DNA of 64,000 bases from Leifsonia aquatica (GTDB lineage Bacteria; Actinomycetota; Actinomycetes; Actinomycetales; Microbacteriaceae): contig NZ_JACHVP010000001.1 of the NCBI RefSeq assembly GCF_014190775.1, positions 1,178,001 through 1,242,000 of the forward strand. Reading direction: 5' to 3'. The notes under the pieces are model-generated. The model had not been told where the DNA came from and ran no database searches. It saw only the letters and a list, made by a program, of their open reading frames with translations. Below are positions 26,221-34,312 of the stretch, in pieces. Positions within the stretch are counted from its first letter, which is position 1, and each line of letters starts with the position of its first letter. The position numbers and the translations under genes are program-made.

Positions 26221-27896
26221 GCGACGTGGTGCAGATCGACAACCTGTCGGTGACGTTCGCGACCGACGCCGGACCGGTGAAGGCCGTCGACGACGTGACC
26301 CTGCGGGTCGGACCGGGAGAGGTGCTGGCGATCGTCGGCGAGTCCGGCTCGGGCAAGACCGTGACGGCGAAGACCATCCTGGGCCTGCTGCCGGAGACGG
26401 CGACCGCCTCGGGCGCCGTCGTGCTCCGGAGCAAGGACGGGACGAGCGAGGCGGATGTCGTCTCGTTGACCAAGCATCAGCTGCGGGCCGTGCGCGGCAC
26501 CGACGTCGCGATGGTGTTCCAGGAGCCGTCGACGGCGCTCAACCCGGTCTATCCCGTCGGCTGGCAGATCGCCGAGGGCCTGCGCGCCCACGGCCGGATC
26601 TCCAAGAAGGAGGCCCGGGCGAAGGCGATCGAGATCCTCGAGCGCGTCGGCATCCCGGAGCCGGAGAAGCGGGTCAAGTACTACCCGCACCAGTTCTCCG
26701 GCGGCCAGAAGCAGCGCATCGTCATCGCGATGGCCCTCGTGCTGAACCCCGGCCTGATCGTGGCGGACGAGCCGACGACGGCCCTCGACGTGACGGTGCA
26801 GGCGGAGATCCTCGATCTGCTGCGCCGCTGCCGCGACGAGTTCGGGGCCGCGATCGTGCTCATCACCCACAACATGGGCGTCGTCGCCGACCTGGCCGAC
26901 CGCGTCGCGGTGATGTACCAGGGCGAGCTCGTCGAGCAGGCCGACGTGCGCACGCTGTTCGCCTCGCCGCAGGCGGAGTACACGAAGAAGCTGCTCGCGG
27001 CCGTGCCGAAGATCGGCCAAGGCGCCGTGCAGACGCGCGAGCGTGCGGAGGCGCGGGAGGCGGCGCCCGACGTCGCACCCGTCGTCACGGCGCAGGACCT
27101 GCGCATCCAGTACCCGGGCCGCCTCGGCCGCCCCGGGTTCGTGGCGGTGGACGGCGTCGACTTCCAGATCCGGCCGCGGGAGGTGCTCGGCCTGGTGGGC
27201 GAGTCCGGCTCGGGCAAGACCACCATCGGACGCGCCATCGCCGGGCTGACCAAGGTCAGCAGCGGGTCGCTGAAGGTGCTCGGGATCGAGATGAACGGGG
27301 TCCGCGAACGCGAGTTCCGGCCCGTGCGGAGCGACATCGGGTTCGTCTTCCAGGACCCGGCGTCGAGCTTCAACCCGCTGCTCACCATCGCGGACTGCGT
27401 GGCCGAGCCGCTGGTGGTGCACGGCCGCGCCGACTCCCCGGCGGATGCGCGCATGCGGGTCGACGAGCTCCTGGAGGCGGTGCAGCTGCCGCGCAGCTAC
27501 GGCGACCGCTTCCCGCACGAGCTCAGCGGTGGTCAGCGGCAGCGCGCCAGCCTGGCGCGCGCTCTCGCGCTGGAGCCGTCGCTGCTGATCGCGGACGAGC
27601 CGACCTCGGCGCTCGACGTCTCGGTGCAGGCCCGCGTGCTGGAGCTCTTCGCCGAGCTGCAGCGCGAGTTCGGGTTCGCCTCCCTCTTCATCAGCCACGA
27701 TCTGGCGGTCGTCGATCTGCTCGCCGACCGGATCGCGGTGCTCCACCACGGGTTGCTGGTGGAAGAGGGGACGGGGGAGCAGGTGCTCGGCGACCCGCAG
27801 GACCCGTACACGCAGCGCCTCCTGGCGTCGCTCCCGGTGCCCGATCCGATCGAACAGGCCGAGCGGCGCGAGGCGCTGCGCACATTGCGGGGGTAG
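26217..27896 (+). CDS. Fused double ATPase of the peptide ABC importer (DppD-DppF)
   Basis: 559 residues holding two complete nucleotide-binding domains. Domain 1: Walker A GESGSGKTVTAK, signature FSGGQKQRIVIAMAL, Walker B LIVADEPTTALD, switch ITHNMG. Domain 2: GESGSGKTTIGR, LSGGQRQRASLARAL, LLIADEPTSALD, ISHDLA. All catalytic residues are present in both halves, unlike the exporter pair at 37.6-41.0 kb. Fusion of DppD and DppF in one chain is common in actinobacteria. It completes the importer encoded just upstream. Confidence 0.93.
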   Translation: MSDVVQIDNLSVTFATDAGPVKAVDDVTLRVGPGEVLAIVGESGSGKTVTAKTILGLLPETATASGAVVLRSKDGTSEADVVSLTKHQLRAVRGTDVAMVFQEPSTALNPVYPVGWQIAEGLRAHGRISKKEARAKAIEILERVGIPEPEKRVKYYPHQFSGGQKQRIVIAMALVLNPGLIVADEPTTALDVTVQAEILDLLRRCRDEFGAAIVLITHNMGVVADLADRVAVMYQGELVEQADVRTLFASPQAEYTKKLLAAVPKIGQGAVQTRERAEAREAAPDVAPVVTAQDLRIQYPGRLGRPGFVAVDGVDFQIRPREVLGLVGESGSGKTTIGRAIAGLTKVSSGSLKVLGIEMNGVREREFRPVRSDIGFVFQDPASSFNPLLTIADCVAEPLVVHGRADSPADARMRVDELLEAVQLPRSYGDRFPHELSGGQRQRASLARALALEPSLLIADEPTSALDVSVQARVLELFAELQREFGFASLFISHDLAVVDLLADRIAVLHHGLLVEEGTGEQVLGDPQDPYTQRLLASLPVPDPIEQAERREALRTLRG

Positions 27897-27902
27897 ACCG
27901 CC

Positions 27903-27908
27903 TAGGGT
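27903..27908 (+). promoter_or_regulatory. -10 box of a leaderless promoter
   Basis: TAGGGT, 6 nt, then the GTG at 27915. It begins 7 nt after the end of the fused ATPase gene, giving the next gene its own transcript. Confidence 0.55.
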
Positions 27909-27914
27909 CGATCT

Positions 27915-28763
27915 GTGAGTTCCGATCCCGCCGTCCTCGTCAGCGACCTTTCCGTCGAGTACCCCGCGCGGGGCGTCAGCCGGTCGTGCGTCGCCCTGCG
28001 CGGGGTCAGTTTCCGGTTGGAGACGGGGCAGATCCTGGGCGTGCTGGGCGAGACCGGCTCCGGCAAGAGCACGCTCGCCGAGGTCCTGGCGGGGCACGTG
28101 CTGCCCGCGCGCTCGGCCGATCCCGGTCCGCGGATCAGCGGCGGTGAGGCCACGGTGCTCGGCCACCCACTGCGCAAGGCGCGCAAGCGCGACCTCGCCG
28201 AGGTCACGTTCCACGTCGGGTACCTCCCGCAGGACGCCGCGAGCACGCTCGAGCCGTCGTTGAGCGTGCAGGACAACGTCACGCTGCCGATCTTCGAACG
28301 CGACCAGCACTACTCCCGCCGGGCGGCGGGGGAGCGTGCAGCCACCATCCTCGACACGGTCCACCTGCCGCTGAGCGTGCTGGCGAAGTACCCCTACGAG
28401 CTGAGCGCAGGGCAGCGACAGCGGGTGGCGCTCGCGCGCGCCCTCGTGCTCGGCCCGAGCGTACTGGTCGCGGACGAGCCGACGGCCGGGATCGACGCGA
28501 CCGTCCGCGACGCCGTGATCGACCTGCTCGCCCAGCTGCGCGGACACGACGACTTCTCCGCCGTCATCGTCAGCCACGATCCCGCGGTGCTCCGCCGCGC
28601 GACGGACGCCTGCCTCGTGCTGCAGGGCGGCCGGACCGTCGGCTACGGCCCGATCGAAGACGTTCTCGCCGATCCCGCTCACCCTTTCGTCGCCGGTCTC
28701 GCCCGCGCGCTCGGCACCACCTCGCGCCGCACCGAACGGCGCCCGCAGCACACCGCCGATTGA
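27915..28763 (+). CDS. Additional ABC transporter ATP-binding protein, DppD/F-like
   Basis: 282 residues. Walker A GETGSGKSTLAE, Q-loop GYLPQDAAST, signature LSAGQRQRVALARAL, Walker B VLVADEPTAGID, switch VSHDP. It resembles one half of the fused ATPase before it but carries its own leaderless GTG start. It may be a third ATPase for the same permeases or serve a distant transporter. The next gene begins 20 nt downstream. No permease follows. Confidence 0.85.
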   Translation: MSSDPAVLVSDLSVEYPARGVSRSCVALRGVSFRLETGQILGVLGETGSGKSTLAEVLAGHVLPARSADPGPRISGGEATVLGHPLRKARKRDLAEVTFHVGYLPQDAASTLEPSLSVQDNVTLPIFERDQHYSRRAAGERAATILDTVHLPLSVLAKYPYELSAGQRQRVALARALVLGPSVLVADEPTAGIDATVRDAVIDLLAQLRGHDDFSAVIVSHDPAVLRRATDACLVLQGGRTVGYGPIEDVLADPAHPFVAGLARALGTTSRRTERRPQHTAD

Positions 28764-28783
28764 TCAAGAACCAGGAGTCCGAC

Positions 28784-29800
28784 ATGCCCGAAGCGAACAC
28801 CGGCCGAGGGGCCGGTCAGCACCGCGCCGTGCTCGCGGTGGAGGCCGAGCCGCTGCCCGAGGACCAGCGGCCCGAACCGGGCCCGATCGCCGTGCTCCCG
28901 CACGCCGAGCAGGCGTTCATCGATGCCGTCGAGGCGTCGGGAGGAGCCGTCGAGCCGATCTCGGACGCGACCCGCGGCCTCGTCTGGCTCGACTATCGCG
29001 ATCCCGAGGGGTTCGCAGCGGCGCTGGAGTCGCATCCCGCGATCGGCTGGGTGCAGCTGCCGTTCGCCGGCGTGGACGCGTTCGCCCGCACGATCGCCGC
29101 CGAAGCGCGACCGGGGCTGATCTGGACGAGCGCGAAGGGCGCCTACGCCCAGCCGGTCGCCGAGCACGCCCTGACCCTGACACTCGCGCTGCTGCGCGTG
29201 CTCCCAACGCGCGTGCGTGCGCGTAGCTGGGCGACCGAGCCGGAAGGCCGCTCGCTCTACGGGATGGACGTGGTGATCATCGGCGCCGGCGGCATCGCGC
29301 TCGAGCTCATCCGCCTCCTGGAGCCGTTCGGCGTGCGGATCACGGTCGTGCGCCGTTCGTCCGATCCAGTAGCGGGCGCGGAGCGGACCCTGCCGACCGA
29401 CCGGCTCGGCGAGGCGCTGCCGTCCGCGGACGTCGTGGTCGTGGCGGCCGCGCTCACCGGCGGCACCCGGCACCTCCTGGGCGAGGAGGAGTTCGCGGCG
29501 ATGAAGAAGTCGGCCGTGCTGGTCAACATCGCCCGCGGTGGACTGGTGGACACGGATGCCCTGCTCGCCGCACTGCGCGAGGGCCGCCTCGCCGGTGCGG
29601 GTCTCGACGTGACGGATCCGGAGCCCCTGCCCGACGGGCATCCGCTCTGGGACGAGCCGAACTGCCTCATCACGCCGCACCAGGCGGACACCCCGGAGAT
29701 GGTCGCCCCGCTGCTCGCGGAGCGCGTCCGGCTCAACGTCGCGGCGTTCCTCGGAGACGGTCGTTTCGTCGGCCTGGTGGACCCGGAGGCCGGCTACTAG
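28784..29800 (+). CDS. D-isomer-specific 2-hydroxyacid dehydrogenase
   Basis: 338 residues. The NAD(P) fold shows VIIGAGGIALELIRLL in place of the strict GxGxxG. Catalytic residues are the Arg in NIARGGLVD, the Glu in DVTDPEPLP and the His in ITPHQ. The family reduces 2-oxoacids or oxidises D-2-hydroxyacids. The ATG at 28784 is chosen because AGGAG lies 6 nt upstream; an in-frame TTG at 28760 overlaps the ATPase stop. The substrate is not evident from context. Confidence 0.9.
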   Translation: MPEANTGRGAGQHRAVLAVEAEPLPEDQRPEPGPIAVLPHAEQAFIDAVEASGGAVEPISDATRGLVWLDYRDPEGFAAALESHPAIGWVQLPFAGVDAFARTIAAEARPGLIWTSAKGAYAQPVAEHALTLTLALLRVLPTRVRARSWATEPEGRSLYGMDVVIIGAGGIALELIRLLEPFGVRITVVRRSSDPVAGAERTLPTDRLGEALPSADVVVVAAALTGGTRHLLGEEEFAAMKKSAVLVNIARGGLVDTDALLAALREGRLAGAGLDVTDPEPLPDGHPLWDEPNCLITPHQADTPEMVAPLLAERVRLNVAAFLGDGRFVGLVDPEAGY

Positions 29801-29863
29801 CGGCCGACGCACGCGACGCGCGCGAGATGCGGGCCCGATTTCTCAACCGGCCCGAATCCTTGC

Positions 29864-29869
29864 TACAGT
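29864..29869 (+). promoter_or_regulatory. -10 box of the tRNA-Asn promoter
   Basis: TACAGT, with a weak TTCTCA 18 bp upstream. The predicted start is about 13 nt before the tRNA 5' end. Confidence 0.45.
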
Positions 29870-29888
29870 GGCTTCGCTGATCAAGCAT

Positions 29889-29964
29889 TCCTCGATAGCT
29901 CAATTGGCAGAGCAGCCGGCTGTTAACCGGCAGGTTCTTGGTTCGAGTCCAAGTCGGGGAGCCA
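29889..29964 (+). tRNA. tRNA-Asn (anticodon GTT)
   Basis: Acceptor stem TCCTCGA/TCGGGGA with one wobble, D-arm AGCTCAATTGGCAGAGC, anticodon GTT at 29922-29924 in CTGTTAA, T-arm with GTTCGAGTC, discriminator G. The CCA end is encoded (29962-29964). Confidence 0.97.
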
Positions 29965-29967
29965 CCG

Positions 29968-30013
29968 GATCCCGGTCACCCGCCCAGCAGGGCGGTGTGA
30001 CCGGGATCTTTCG
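29968..30013 (+). terminator. Intrinsic terminator after tRNA-Asn
   Basis: GATCCCGGTCAC and CCGCCC pair with GGGCGG and GTGACCGGGATC (29968-30008), about 18 bp with one bulge and an AGCA loop. It is followed by TTTCG. This is the strongest terminator in the window. Confidence 0.85.
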
Positions 30014-30105
30014 CTTTCCATGCCGTGCACGGAATACATCCTCCGTTCACCATCCGGGTCTACCCTCCGACCCTAGAGCAGCGGCTCTGACCAGAGGAGG
30101 GCGCC

Positions 30106-30300
30106 ATGAGCGAGGGACGCGAGGATGCGGGTACGCCGGAGGAACCCGACGAGCCGTACGAGGAGTTCGAGGACGACGACGACGCGCAGGCGGCGCGGGT
30201 CGAGGAGGCGGGCCTGACCGCCTTCGGTGGACCGGCGTTCGGCACGCTGTTCGAACCCGTCCAGGACGACGGCGGGTTCGACGCCGAGCACAACCCGTGA
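30106..30300 (+). CDS. Small acidic protein, 64 residues
   Basis: A short, strongly acidic protein: 18 of the first 30 residues are Glu/Asp/Pro, with the stretch EEFEDDDDAQ. No membrane helix or Cys. The Shine-Dalgarno AGAGGAGG lies 6 nt before the ATG, and the gene stands alone between a terminator and TCS2, which supports a real gene. I recognise no family. Confidence 0.65.
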   Translation: MSEGREDAGTPEEPDEPYEEFEDDDDAQAARVEEAGLTAFGGPAFGTLFEPVQDDGGFDAEHNP

Positions 30301-30320
30301 GGCGGCCGTACGTGAGCCGC

Positions 30321-30348
30321 GTACTCCCGGGGGAGTAGCCGGGAGTAC
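30321..30348. promoter_or_regulatory. TCS2 dyad upstream of the kinase gene
   Basis: Perfect 10-bp inverted repeat GTACTCCCGG-N8-CCGGGAGTAC. It also contains CTCCCGGGGGAGTAG (30324-30338), which recurs exactly at 32269-32283. The dyad ends 57 bp before the predicted start at 30405, a typical activator position. It is the likely site of the TCS2 response regulator. Confidence 0.65.
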
Positions 30349-30392
30349 CCGGCAGCCACCCCCGGGCGCACGACCGCGGCCCGACGCGTGAT

Positions 30393-30398
30393 TAGCAT
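30393..30398 (+). promoter_or_regulatory. -10 box of leaderless TCS2 promoter
   Basis: TAGCAT, 6 nt (GGGGAG region), then the ATG at 30405. Confidence 0.5.
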
Positions 30399-30404
30399 GG
30401 GGAG

Positions 30405-31586
30405 ATGCCCCTCTCCCCGCGTGACGAGACCCCCGTCGGCACGCGCACGCCGCCCTGGACGGATCGGGAAGGACCGCGCGGCACGCGCTGGTTCCCGGTG
30501 GTCGTCGTGGCGCTGCTCCAGCTGCCCGGGCTGCTGATCGCGTTCTTCGACGCGGCGGGACACCCGCTCACGGCGGTCGCGATGCTGATCGCCTTCCTCT
30601 CGTCGGGCCTGCTCGCGCTCGGCCGGGCGCATCCCGGACCCGTCGTGGTCGCCATCGCCGTGCTGTGCGTGCCGGCGATCGCTCTGACGAACGGCCCGCC
30701 GCTCAGCGCCCTGCCGCTGGCCTTCGCCGTGGTCGGCGCCGTGGTCCGCGGCGCACGCGTGTGGGCCTGGTGGACGCTGGCCGCCTTCGCGGTCGCAGCG
30801 CCACTCGCCGCGTTCCTGCTGACGTCACGGCCGACCTCCATCATCCGTCCGCTGATCCTCGCGCTCGTGCTGGTCCTGTTGCTGGGCGTGGGGGAGGCGC
30901 TGCGCAACCGCCGCGAGCGTTTCCGCGAGGTGTCCCGCACCCTCGCCGCACGCCGCGAGGCAGCGGCCGAGGCGGAGCGGCTGCGCATCGCCCGCGAGCT
31001 GCACGACGTGCTCGCGCACTCGCTCTCGCAGATCAGCGTGCAGGCGGGCGTCGGCCTCCACCTCTTCGACACCCGGCCCGAGAAGGCGCGCGAGAGCCTG
31101 GAGGCGATCAAGACGACCAGCGGTCAAGCGCTCGAGGAGGTGCGGGGCGTGCTCGGCTTCCTCCGCTCGGACGGCTACGCCGACCGGTCTCCCGAGCCCG
31201 ACGTCTCGCGGATCCCCGTGCTCGTCGAGACCTATCGCCGCGCGGGACTCGAGGTCACGTACGAGAACACCCTGCCGCACGGCGCCTCCGCGGCCACGGG
31301 CCACGCGCTCTACCGCATCGTGCAGGAGTCGCTGACCAACGCCGGGCGCCACGCCCAGGCGCAGCACGTCGACATCCGCATCGCGGAGGTCGACGGCTGG
31401 TACGTCCTCACCATCGCCGACGACGGGCGCGGGCGGCCCGATGACGCCGTGACCGAGGGCAAGGGGATGCTCGGGATGCGCGAGCGCGCCGAGCTGCTCG
31501 GAGGGCGGTTCGGCACGCGCGCGACCGACGGCGGTGGCCTGACCGTCGAGGCGCGTCTCCCGGCGCGACCGGCGGAGGCCGCATGA
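30405..31586 (+). CDS. NarL-family sensor histidine kinase (TCS2)
   Basis: 393 residues. Five or six membrane helices (about residues 28-165) with no large extracellular domain, so it probably senses membrane state. HisKA_3: ARELHDVLAHSLS with the phospho-acceptor His200. HATPase_c: ESLTNAGRHA, then DDGRGRPDD and KGMLGMRERAELL. It overlaps the response regulator gene by 4 nt. The close match between the upstream dyad and a second copy after the regulator suggests autoregulation. Confidence 0.92.
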   Translation: MPLSPRDETPVGTRTPPWTDREGPRGTRWFPVVVVALLQLPGLLIAFFDAAGHPLTAVAMLIAFLSSGLLALGRAHPGPVVVAIAVLCVPAIALTNGPPLSALPLAFAVVGAVVRGARVWAWWTLAAFAVAAPLAAFLLTSRPTSIIRPLILALVLVLLLGVGEALRNRRERFREVSRTLAARREAAAEAERLRIARELHDVLAHSLSQISVQAGVGLHLFDTRPEKARESLEAIKTTSGQALEEVRGVLGFLRSDGYADRSPEPDVSRIPVLVETYRRAGLEVTYENTLPHGASAATGHALYRIVQESLTNAGRHAQAQHVDIRIAEVDGWYVLTIADDGRGRPDDAVTEGKGMLGMRERAELLGGRFGTRATDGGGLTVEARLPARPAEAA

Positions 31587-32245
31587 TCCGGGTCGTGCTG
31601 GCCGACGACCAGCATCTGGTGCGGGCCGGCTTCCGTGCTCTGCTCGAGGCGGAGGACGGCCTGGAGGTCGTCGGGGAGGCCGCGACAGGGCGAGAGGCGG
31701 TCGACGTCATCCGCCGCACCGCGCCCGACGTGGTGCTGATGGACATCCGGATGCCGGACGGCGACGGTCTGTGGGCGACCGGTGAGATCGTGCGGGACCC
31801 CGCCCTCGCGGGCACCCGGATCGTGATCGTGACGACCTTCGAGCTGGACGAGTACGTCGCTCAGGCGATCGTCGCGGGCGCGAGCGGCTTCCTGGTGAAG
31901 GACACCGAGCCGGTCGAACTGCTGCGCGCCATCCGTGTCGTCGCCGAGGGGGATGCCCTGCTGTCCCCGGGCGCGACACGGCGCCTCCTCTCCCGGGTCG
32001 CGGGCGGTCTGGGGCCGGCGCCGGACCTCGAGCGCCTCGCGGTGCTGACCGAGCGCGAGCGGGAAGTGCTCGCCCTGGTCGGACACGGCTTGACCAACGC
32101 GGAGATCGCCGAGCGGCTGTACCTGAGCCCTCTGACCGCGAAGACCCACGTCTCGCGCATCATCACGAAGCTCGGCGCGCGCGACCGCGTGCACCTCGTG
32201 GTGCTCGCCTACGAGACCGGCCTGGTGCGGCCGGGTCAGGTGTGA
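31583..32245 (+). CDS. NarL/FixJ-type response regulator (TCS2)
   Basis: 220 residues. Phospho-acceptor Asp54 in LMDIRMP, T in VTTFELDEY, K in FLVKDTEP; LuxR helix-turn-helix LTEREREVLALVGHGLTNAEI and TAKTHVSRIITKLGARDR. It is a paralogue of the TCS1 regulator but with different recognition-helix context. Probable targets are the dyads at 30321-30348 and 32269-32304, the second of which precedes the SHOCT gene. Confidence 0.93.
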   Translation: MIRVVLADDQHLVRAGFRALLEAEDGLEVVGEAATGREAVDVIRRTAPDVVLMDIRMPDGDGLWATGEIVRDPALAGTRIVIVTTFELDEYVAQAIVAGASGFLVKDTEPVELLRAIRVVAEGDALLSPGATRRLLSRVAGGLGPAPDLERLAVLTEREREVLALVGHGLTNAEIAERLYLSPLTAKTHVSRIITKLGARDRVHLVVLAYETGLVRPGQV

Positions 32246-32268
32246 CGCCGAGCCTCGGGCCGACGCTG

Positions 32269-32304
32269 CTCCCGGGGGAGTAGGCCAGGTCACTCCCCGG
32301 GGCG
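32269..32304. promoter_or_regulatory. TCS2 dyad upstream of the SHOCT gene
   Basis: CTCCCGGGGGAGTAG (32269-32283) is identical to 30324-30338 and is itself near-palindromic. A second arm-like ACTCCCC follows at 32292. It lies about 100 bp before the SHOCT start and just after the response regulator stop. Confidence 0.6.
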
Positions 32305-32385
32305 GATTCGCGGAACCGGTGCGACGCGGAGGCTGGAGTCACCGTCCGCGAGAGCCGCGGGCGGCATCGACCGATTGGACCCACC

Positions 32386-32709
32386 ATGTTCAGCTCCGCC
32401 GTCGCGACCGCACTGGCCGCCGCTCCCTGCACCGTCTGGGCCGGTCCCGGCTTCGGGTTCGGCTGGTTGTTCCTCCTCATCCCCCTCTTCTGGATCGCCG
32501 TCTTCGTGCTCATCTTCAGCCTGGCCGGGCGTCGCTGGCGTCGTGCCGCGGCCGCCCGCGGTGGTTTCGGCGGGCCCGGATGGGCCCACTCCGCGACCCG
32601 CTCCGCCGAGCAGACGCTCGCCCAGCGCTACGCGAACGGCGACATCGACGAGGTCGAGTACCGCGCGCGGCTCGAAGTGCTGCGAGCGAACCGCTCCGAC
32701 GGCGTCTGA
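32386..32709 (+). CDS. Membrane protein with C-terminal SHOCT domain
   Basis: 107 residues. Residues 25-48 form one strong membrane helix (FGFGWLFLLIPLFWIAVFVLIF); the first 18 residues are a shorter hydrophobic segment. A basic linker (GRRWRR) leads to a SHOCT motif at the C terminus: AEQTLAQRYANGDIDEVEYRARLEVL. SHOCT is a short domain found at the ends of many membrane and stress proteins, with no set activity. It follows the TCS2 dyad, so it is the most likely target of that system. Confidence 0.8.
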   Translation: MFSSAVATALAAAPCTVWAGPGFGFGWLFLLIPLFWIAVFVLIFSLAGRRWRRAAAARGGFGGPGWAHSATRSAEQTLAQRYANGDIDEVEYRARLEVLRANRSDGV

Positions 32710-32784
32710 CCGGCGCCGGCAGCCCCCTCGCGCGGCCCGGGATAGGATCTTCCGGGCCGCGCAGGCGGCCGAGGAAGGACCGTG

Positions 32785-33663
32785 ATGACCCCGCTCGCTC
32801 TGATCATCGGCGCCGTGCTGCTGGTGGCGGCGCTCGCGCTCCTGACCCTCTGGCTGTTCGAGAACCGCCGCTACCGCCGCCTCCGCGACTCCCGCGAGGA
32901 GTCGGAGTGGGACCGCATCGACCGTGAACTCGAGCTCGCCGAGCAGGCGGGGCGGTTCCGCATCGCGGGCGAGCTGGGCGACGTGGCCGTGCAGACCGTG
33001 ACCCGGCTGGTGGCGCAGGCAGAGGGCATCCGCTACGCCGCCTCCACCGATCCGGCCGCCGCCGCCCGGTCCACTCCGGCGCTCGAGACCGCCGCCCGGG
33101 ATGCGCTCGGCGACCTGCGCCGCCTCCAGAACGTCGTGCGGGAAGGGCAGGACGCCGCTCAGCCGCAGCCGCGCCTCCACTCCGCCCGCGACCTGTTCCG
33201 GATCATGCGCGACGCCGGCATCGAGGTGACGTTCACCGAGACCGGCGAGTCGTTCGCCCTCCGCCAGGGCGCCGAGCTGGCCGTCTTCCGCATCCTGCAG
33301 ACGAGCCTGGAGAACGCGCTGAAGCACGGCGGCCCCGGCACGCGGGTCTCCGTCTCGTTCGTCTGGACCCAGGACGGCCTGCAGGTGAGCGTCGAGGACG
33401 ACGGCATCCGCGCCGCCGCCCGGCGCCAGGGCCTCGACCGCGAGGGAGTGGATGCGGCGACCGCGTACTCCATCGAGGAGGACCTGCGAGCGGTCACCGC
33501 GTACTACGAGGGCGCGGGTCTGAACGAGCTGCGCGATCGCGCCGCGCTCTTCGGCGGGGTGCTGAATGCGAAGACCGTCCCCGGCGTCGGCTTCACCCTG
33601 GCGGTCGTGTTCCCCGCCCTGCGCCACCACAACGGCGTGCACGGCGTGGAGCTGCGCCGCTAG
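32785..33663 (+). CDS. Degenerate sensor-kinase-like protein lacking the phospho-acceptor His
   Basis: 292 residues. One N-terminal membrane helix (residues 3-22), then an acidic linker and a DHp-like helix. Where NarL-type kinases read ARELHD, this protein reads AGELGDVAVQTV: the His is Gly65. The ATPase part keeps the N-box (LENALKHG) and a DDG-type loop (VEDDGIRAAARR), but the usual second glycine is replaced. Start ATG at 32785 is set by AGGAAGGA 5 nt upstream. It has no partner regulator. It may modulate TCS2 or act as a nucleotide-binding sensor; it cannot autophosphorylate in the usual way. Confidence 0.8.
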   Translation: MTPLALIIGAVLLVAALALLTLWLFENRRYRRLRDSREESEWDRIDRELELAEQAGRFRIAGELGDVAVQTVTRLVAQAEGIRYAASTDPAAAARSTPALETAARDALGDLRRLQNVVREGQDAAQPQPRLHSARDLFRIMRDAGIEVTFTETGESFALRQGAELAVFRILQTSLENALKHGGPGTRVSVSFVWTQDGLQVSVEDDGIRAAARRQGLDREGVDAATAYSIEEDLRAVTAYYEGAGLNELRDRAALFGGVLNAKTVPGVGFTLAVVFPALRHHNGVHGVELRR

Positions 33664-33705
33664 GAGGCCACGCTTCCGAACGCCGCTGGCGGGAGCCGAC
33701 GGAGG

Positions 33706-34272
33706 TCAGTCCTCCAGGTGGTCGCGACCCGGCAGCCAACTGAGTCCGGGCACGCCCCAGCTGTTCTTGCGCTGCGTCTTCGCCGCGGTCTTGGCGTACG
33801 GGTGCGCGAGGCGGTCGACGTAGAGCACGCCGTCGAGGTGGTCGAACTCGTGCTGGAAGATGCGCGCCAGCCAGCCGTCCGCCTCGATCTCGAACGGCTC
33901 GCCCGTCAGATCGACGGCGCGCAGGATGACGTACTCGGCCCGGCGCAGCGGGAAGCGCTCGCCCGGGAACGACAGGCAGCCCTCGGACTCCTCGTCCTCG
34001 TCCAGTTCGTCGATCGAGAGCGGGCTCTGCCAGAGCACCGGGTTGATCGCCACGCCGCGGTGCAGGACGTCGTCGTCGTCCGTCCAGCCGAAGACGAAGA
34101 GGCGCAGCGGCACGCCGACCTGCGGGCCGGCGAGGCCGACGCCCGGGGCCGCGTCCATCGTCTCGAACATGTCCTCGACGAGCTGTCGCAGCTCGTCGTC
34201 GAACTCCGTGACGGGTGCGGCGGGGGAGTGCAGGACGGGGTCACCGGTGATCCGGATGGGGAGGACGGCCAT
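33706..34272 (-). CDS. def: Peptide deformylase
   Basis: Removes the formyl group from the first Met of new proteins. 188 residues with the three family motifs: GVGLAGPQVG (residue 44 on, with Gly for the second Ala), EGCLSFPG with metal-binding Cys99, and QHEFDHLDG with H141, E142 and H145. Arg-rich C terminus. The ATG lies 6 nt after TAGTCT and has no Shine-Dalgarno, so it is probably leaderless. Divergent from the DMT transporter over just 40 bp. Confidence 0.96.
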   Translation of the reverse strand: MAVLPIRITGDPVLHSPAAPVTEFDDELRQLVEDMFETMDAAPGVGLAGPQVGVPLRLFVFGWTDDDDVLHRGVAINPVLWQSPLSIDELDEDEESEGCLSFPGERFPLRRAEYVILRAVDLTGEPFEIEADGWLARIFQHEFDHLDGVLYVDRLAHPYAKTAAKTQRKNSWGVPGLSWLPGRDHLED

Positions 34273-34278
34273 TCGGCA

Positions 34279-34306
34279 AGACTATCGGCTGCATGTTGGG
34301 TAGGGT
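34279..34306. promoter_or_regulatory. Two divergent leaderless -10 boxes in a 40-bp gap
   Basis: Minus strand: TAGTCT (34284-34279), 6 nt, then the def ATG at 34272. Plus strand: TAGGGT (34301-34306), 6 nt, then the transporter GTG at 34313. The two boxes are 16 bp apart, so each -35 region lies in or beyond the other promoter and the two must interfere. Confidence 0.6.
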
Positions 34307-34312
34307 CGTGGG

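Noticed and set aside
24042-29800. A second complete peptide importer
   Set aside because: Only one binding protein and one pair of permeases are present. The extra ATPase at 27915 has no permease of its own in the window.
30106-30300. An antisense frame across the small acidic protein as the real gene
   Set aside because: It lacks a ribosome site and runs into the TCS2 promoter, whereas the plus-strand frame has a strong Shine-Dalgarno.
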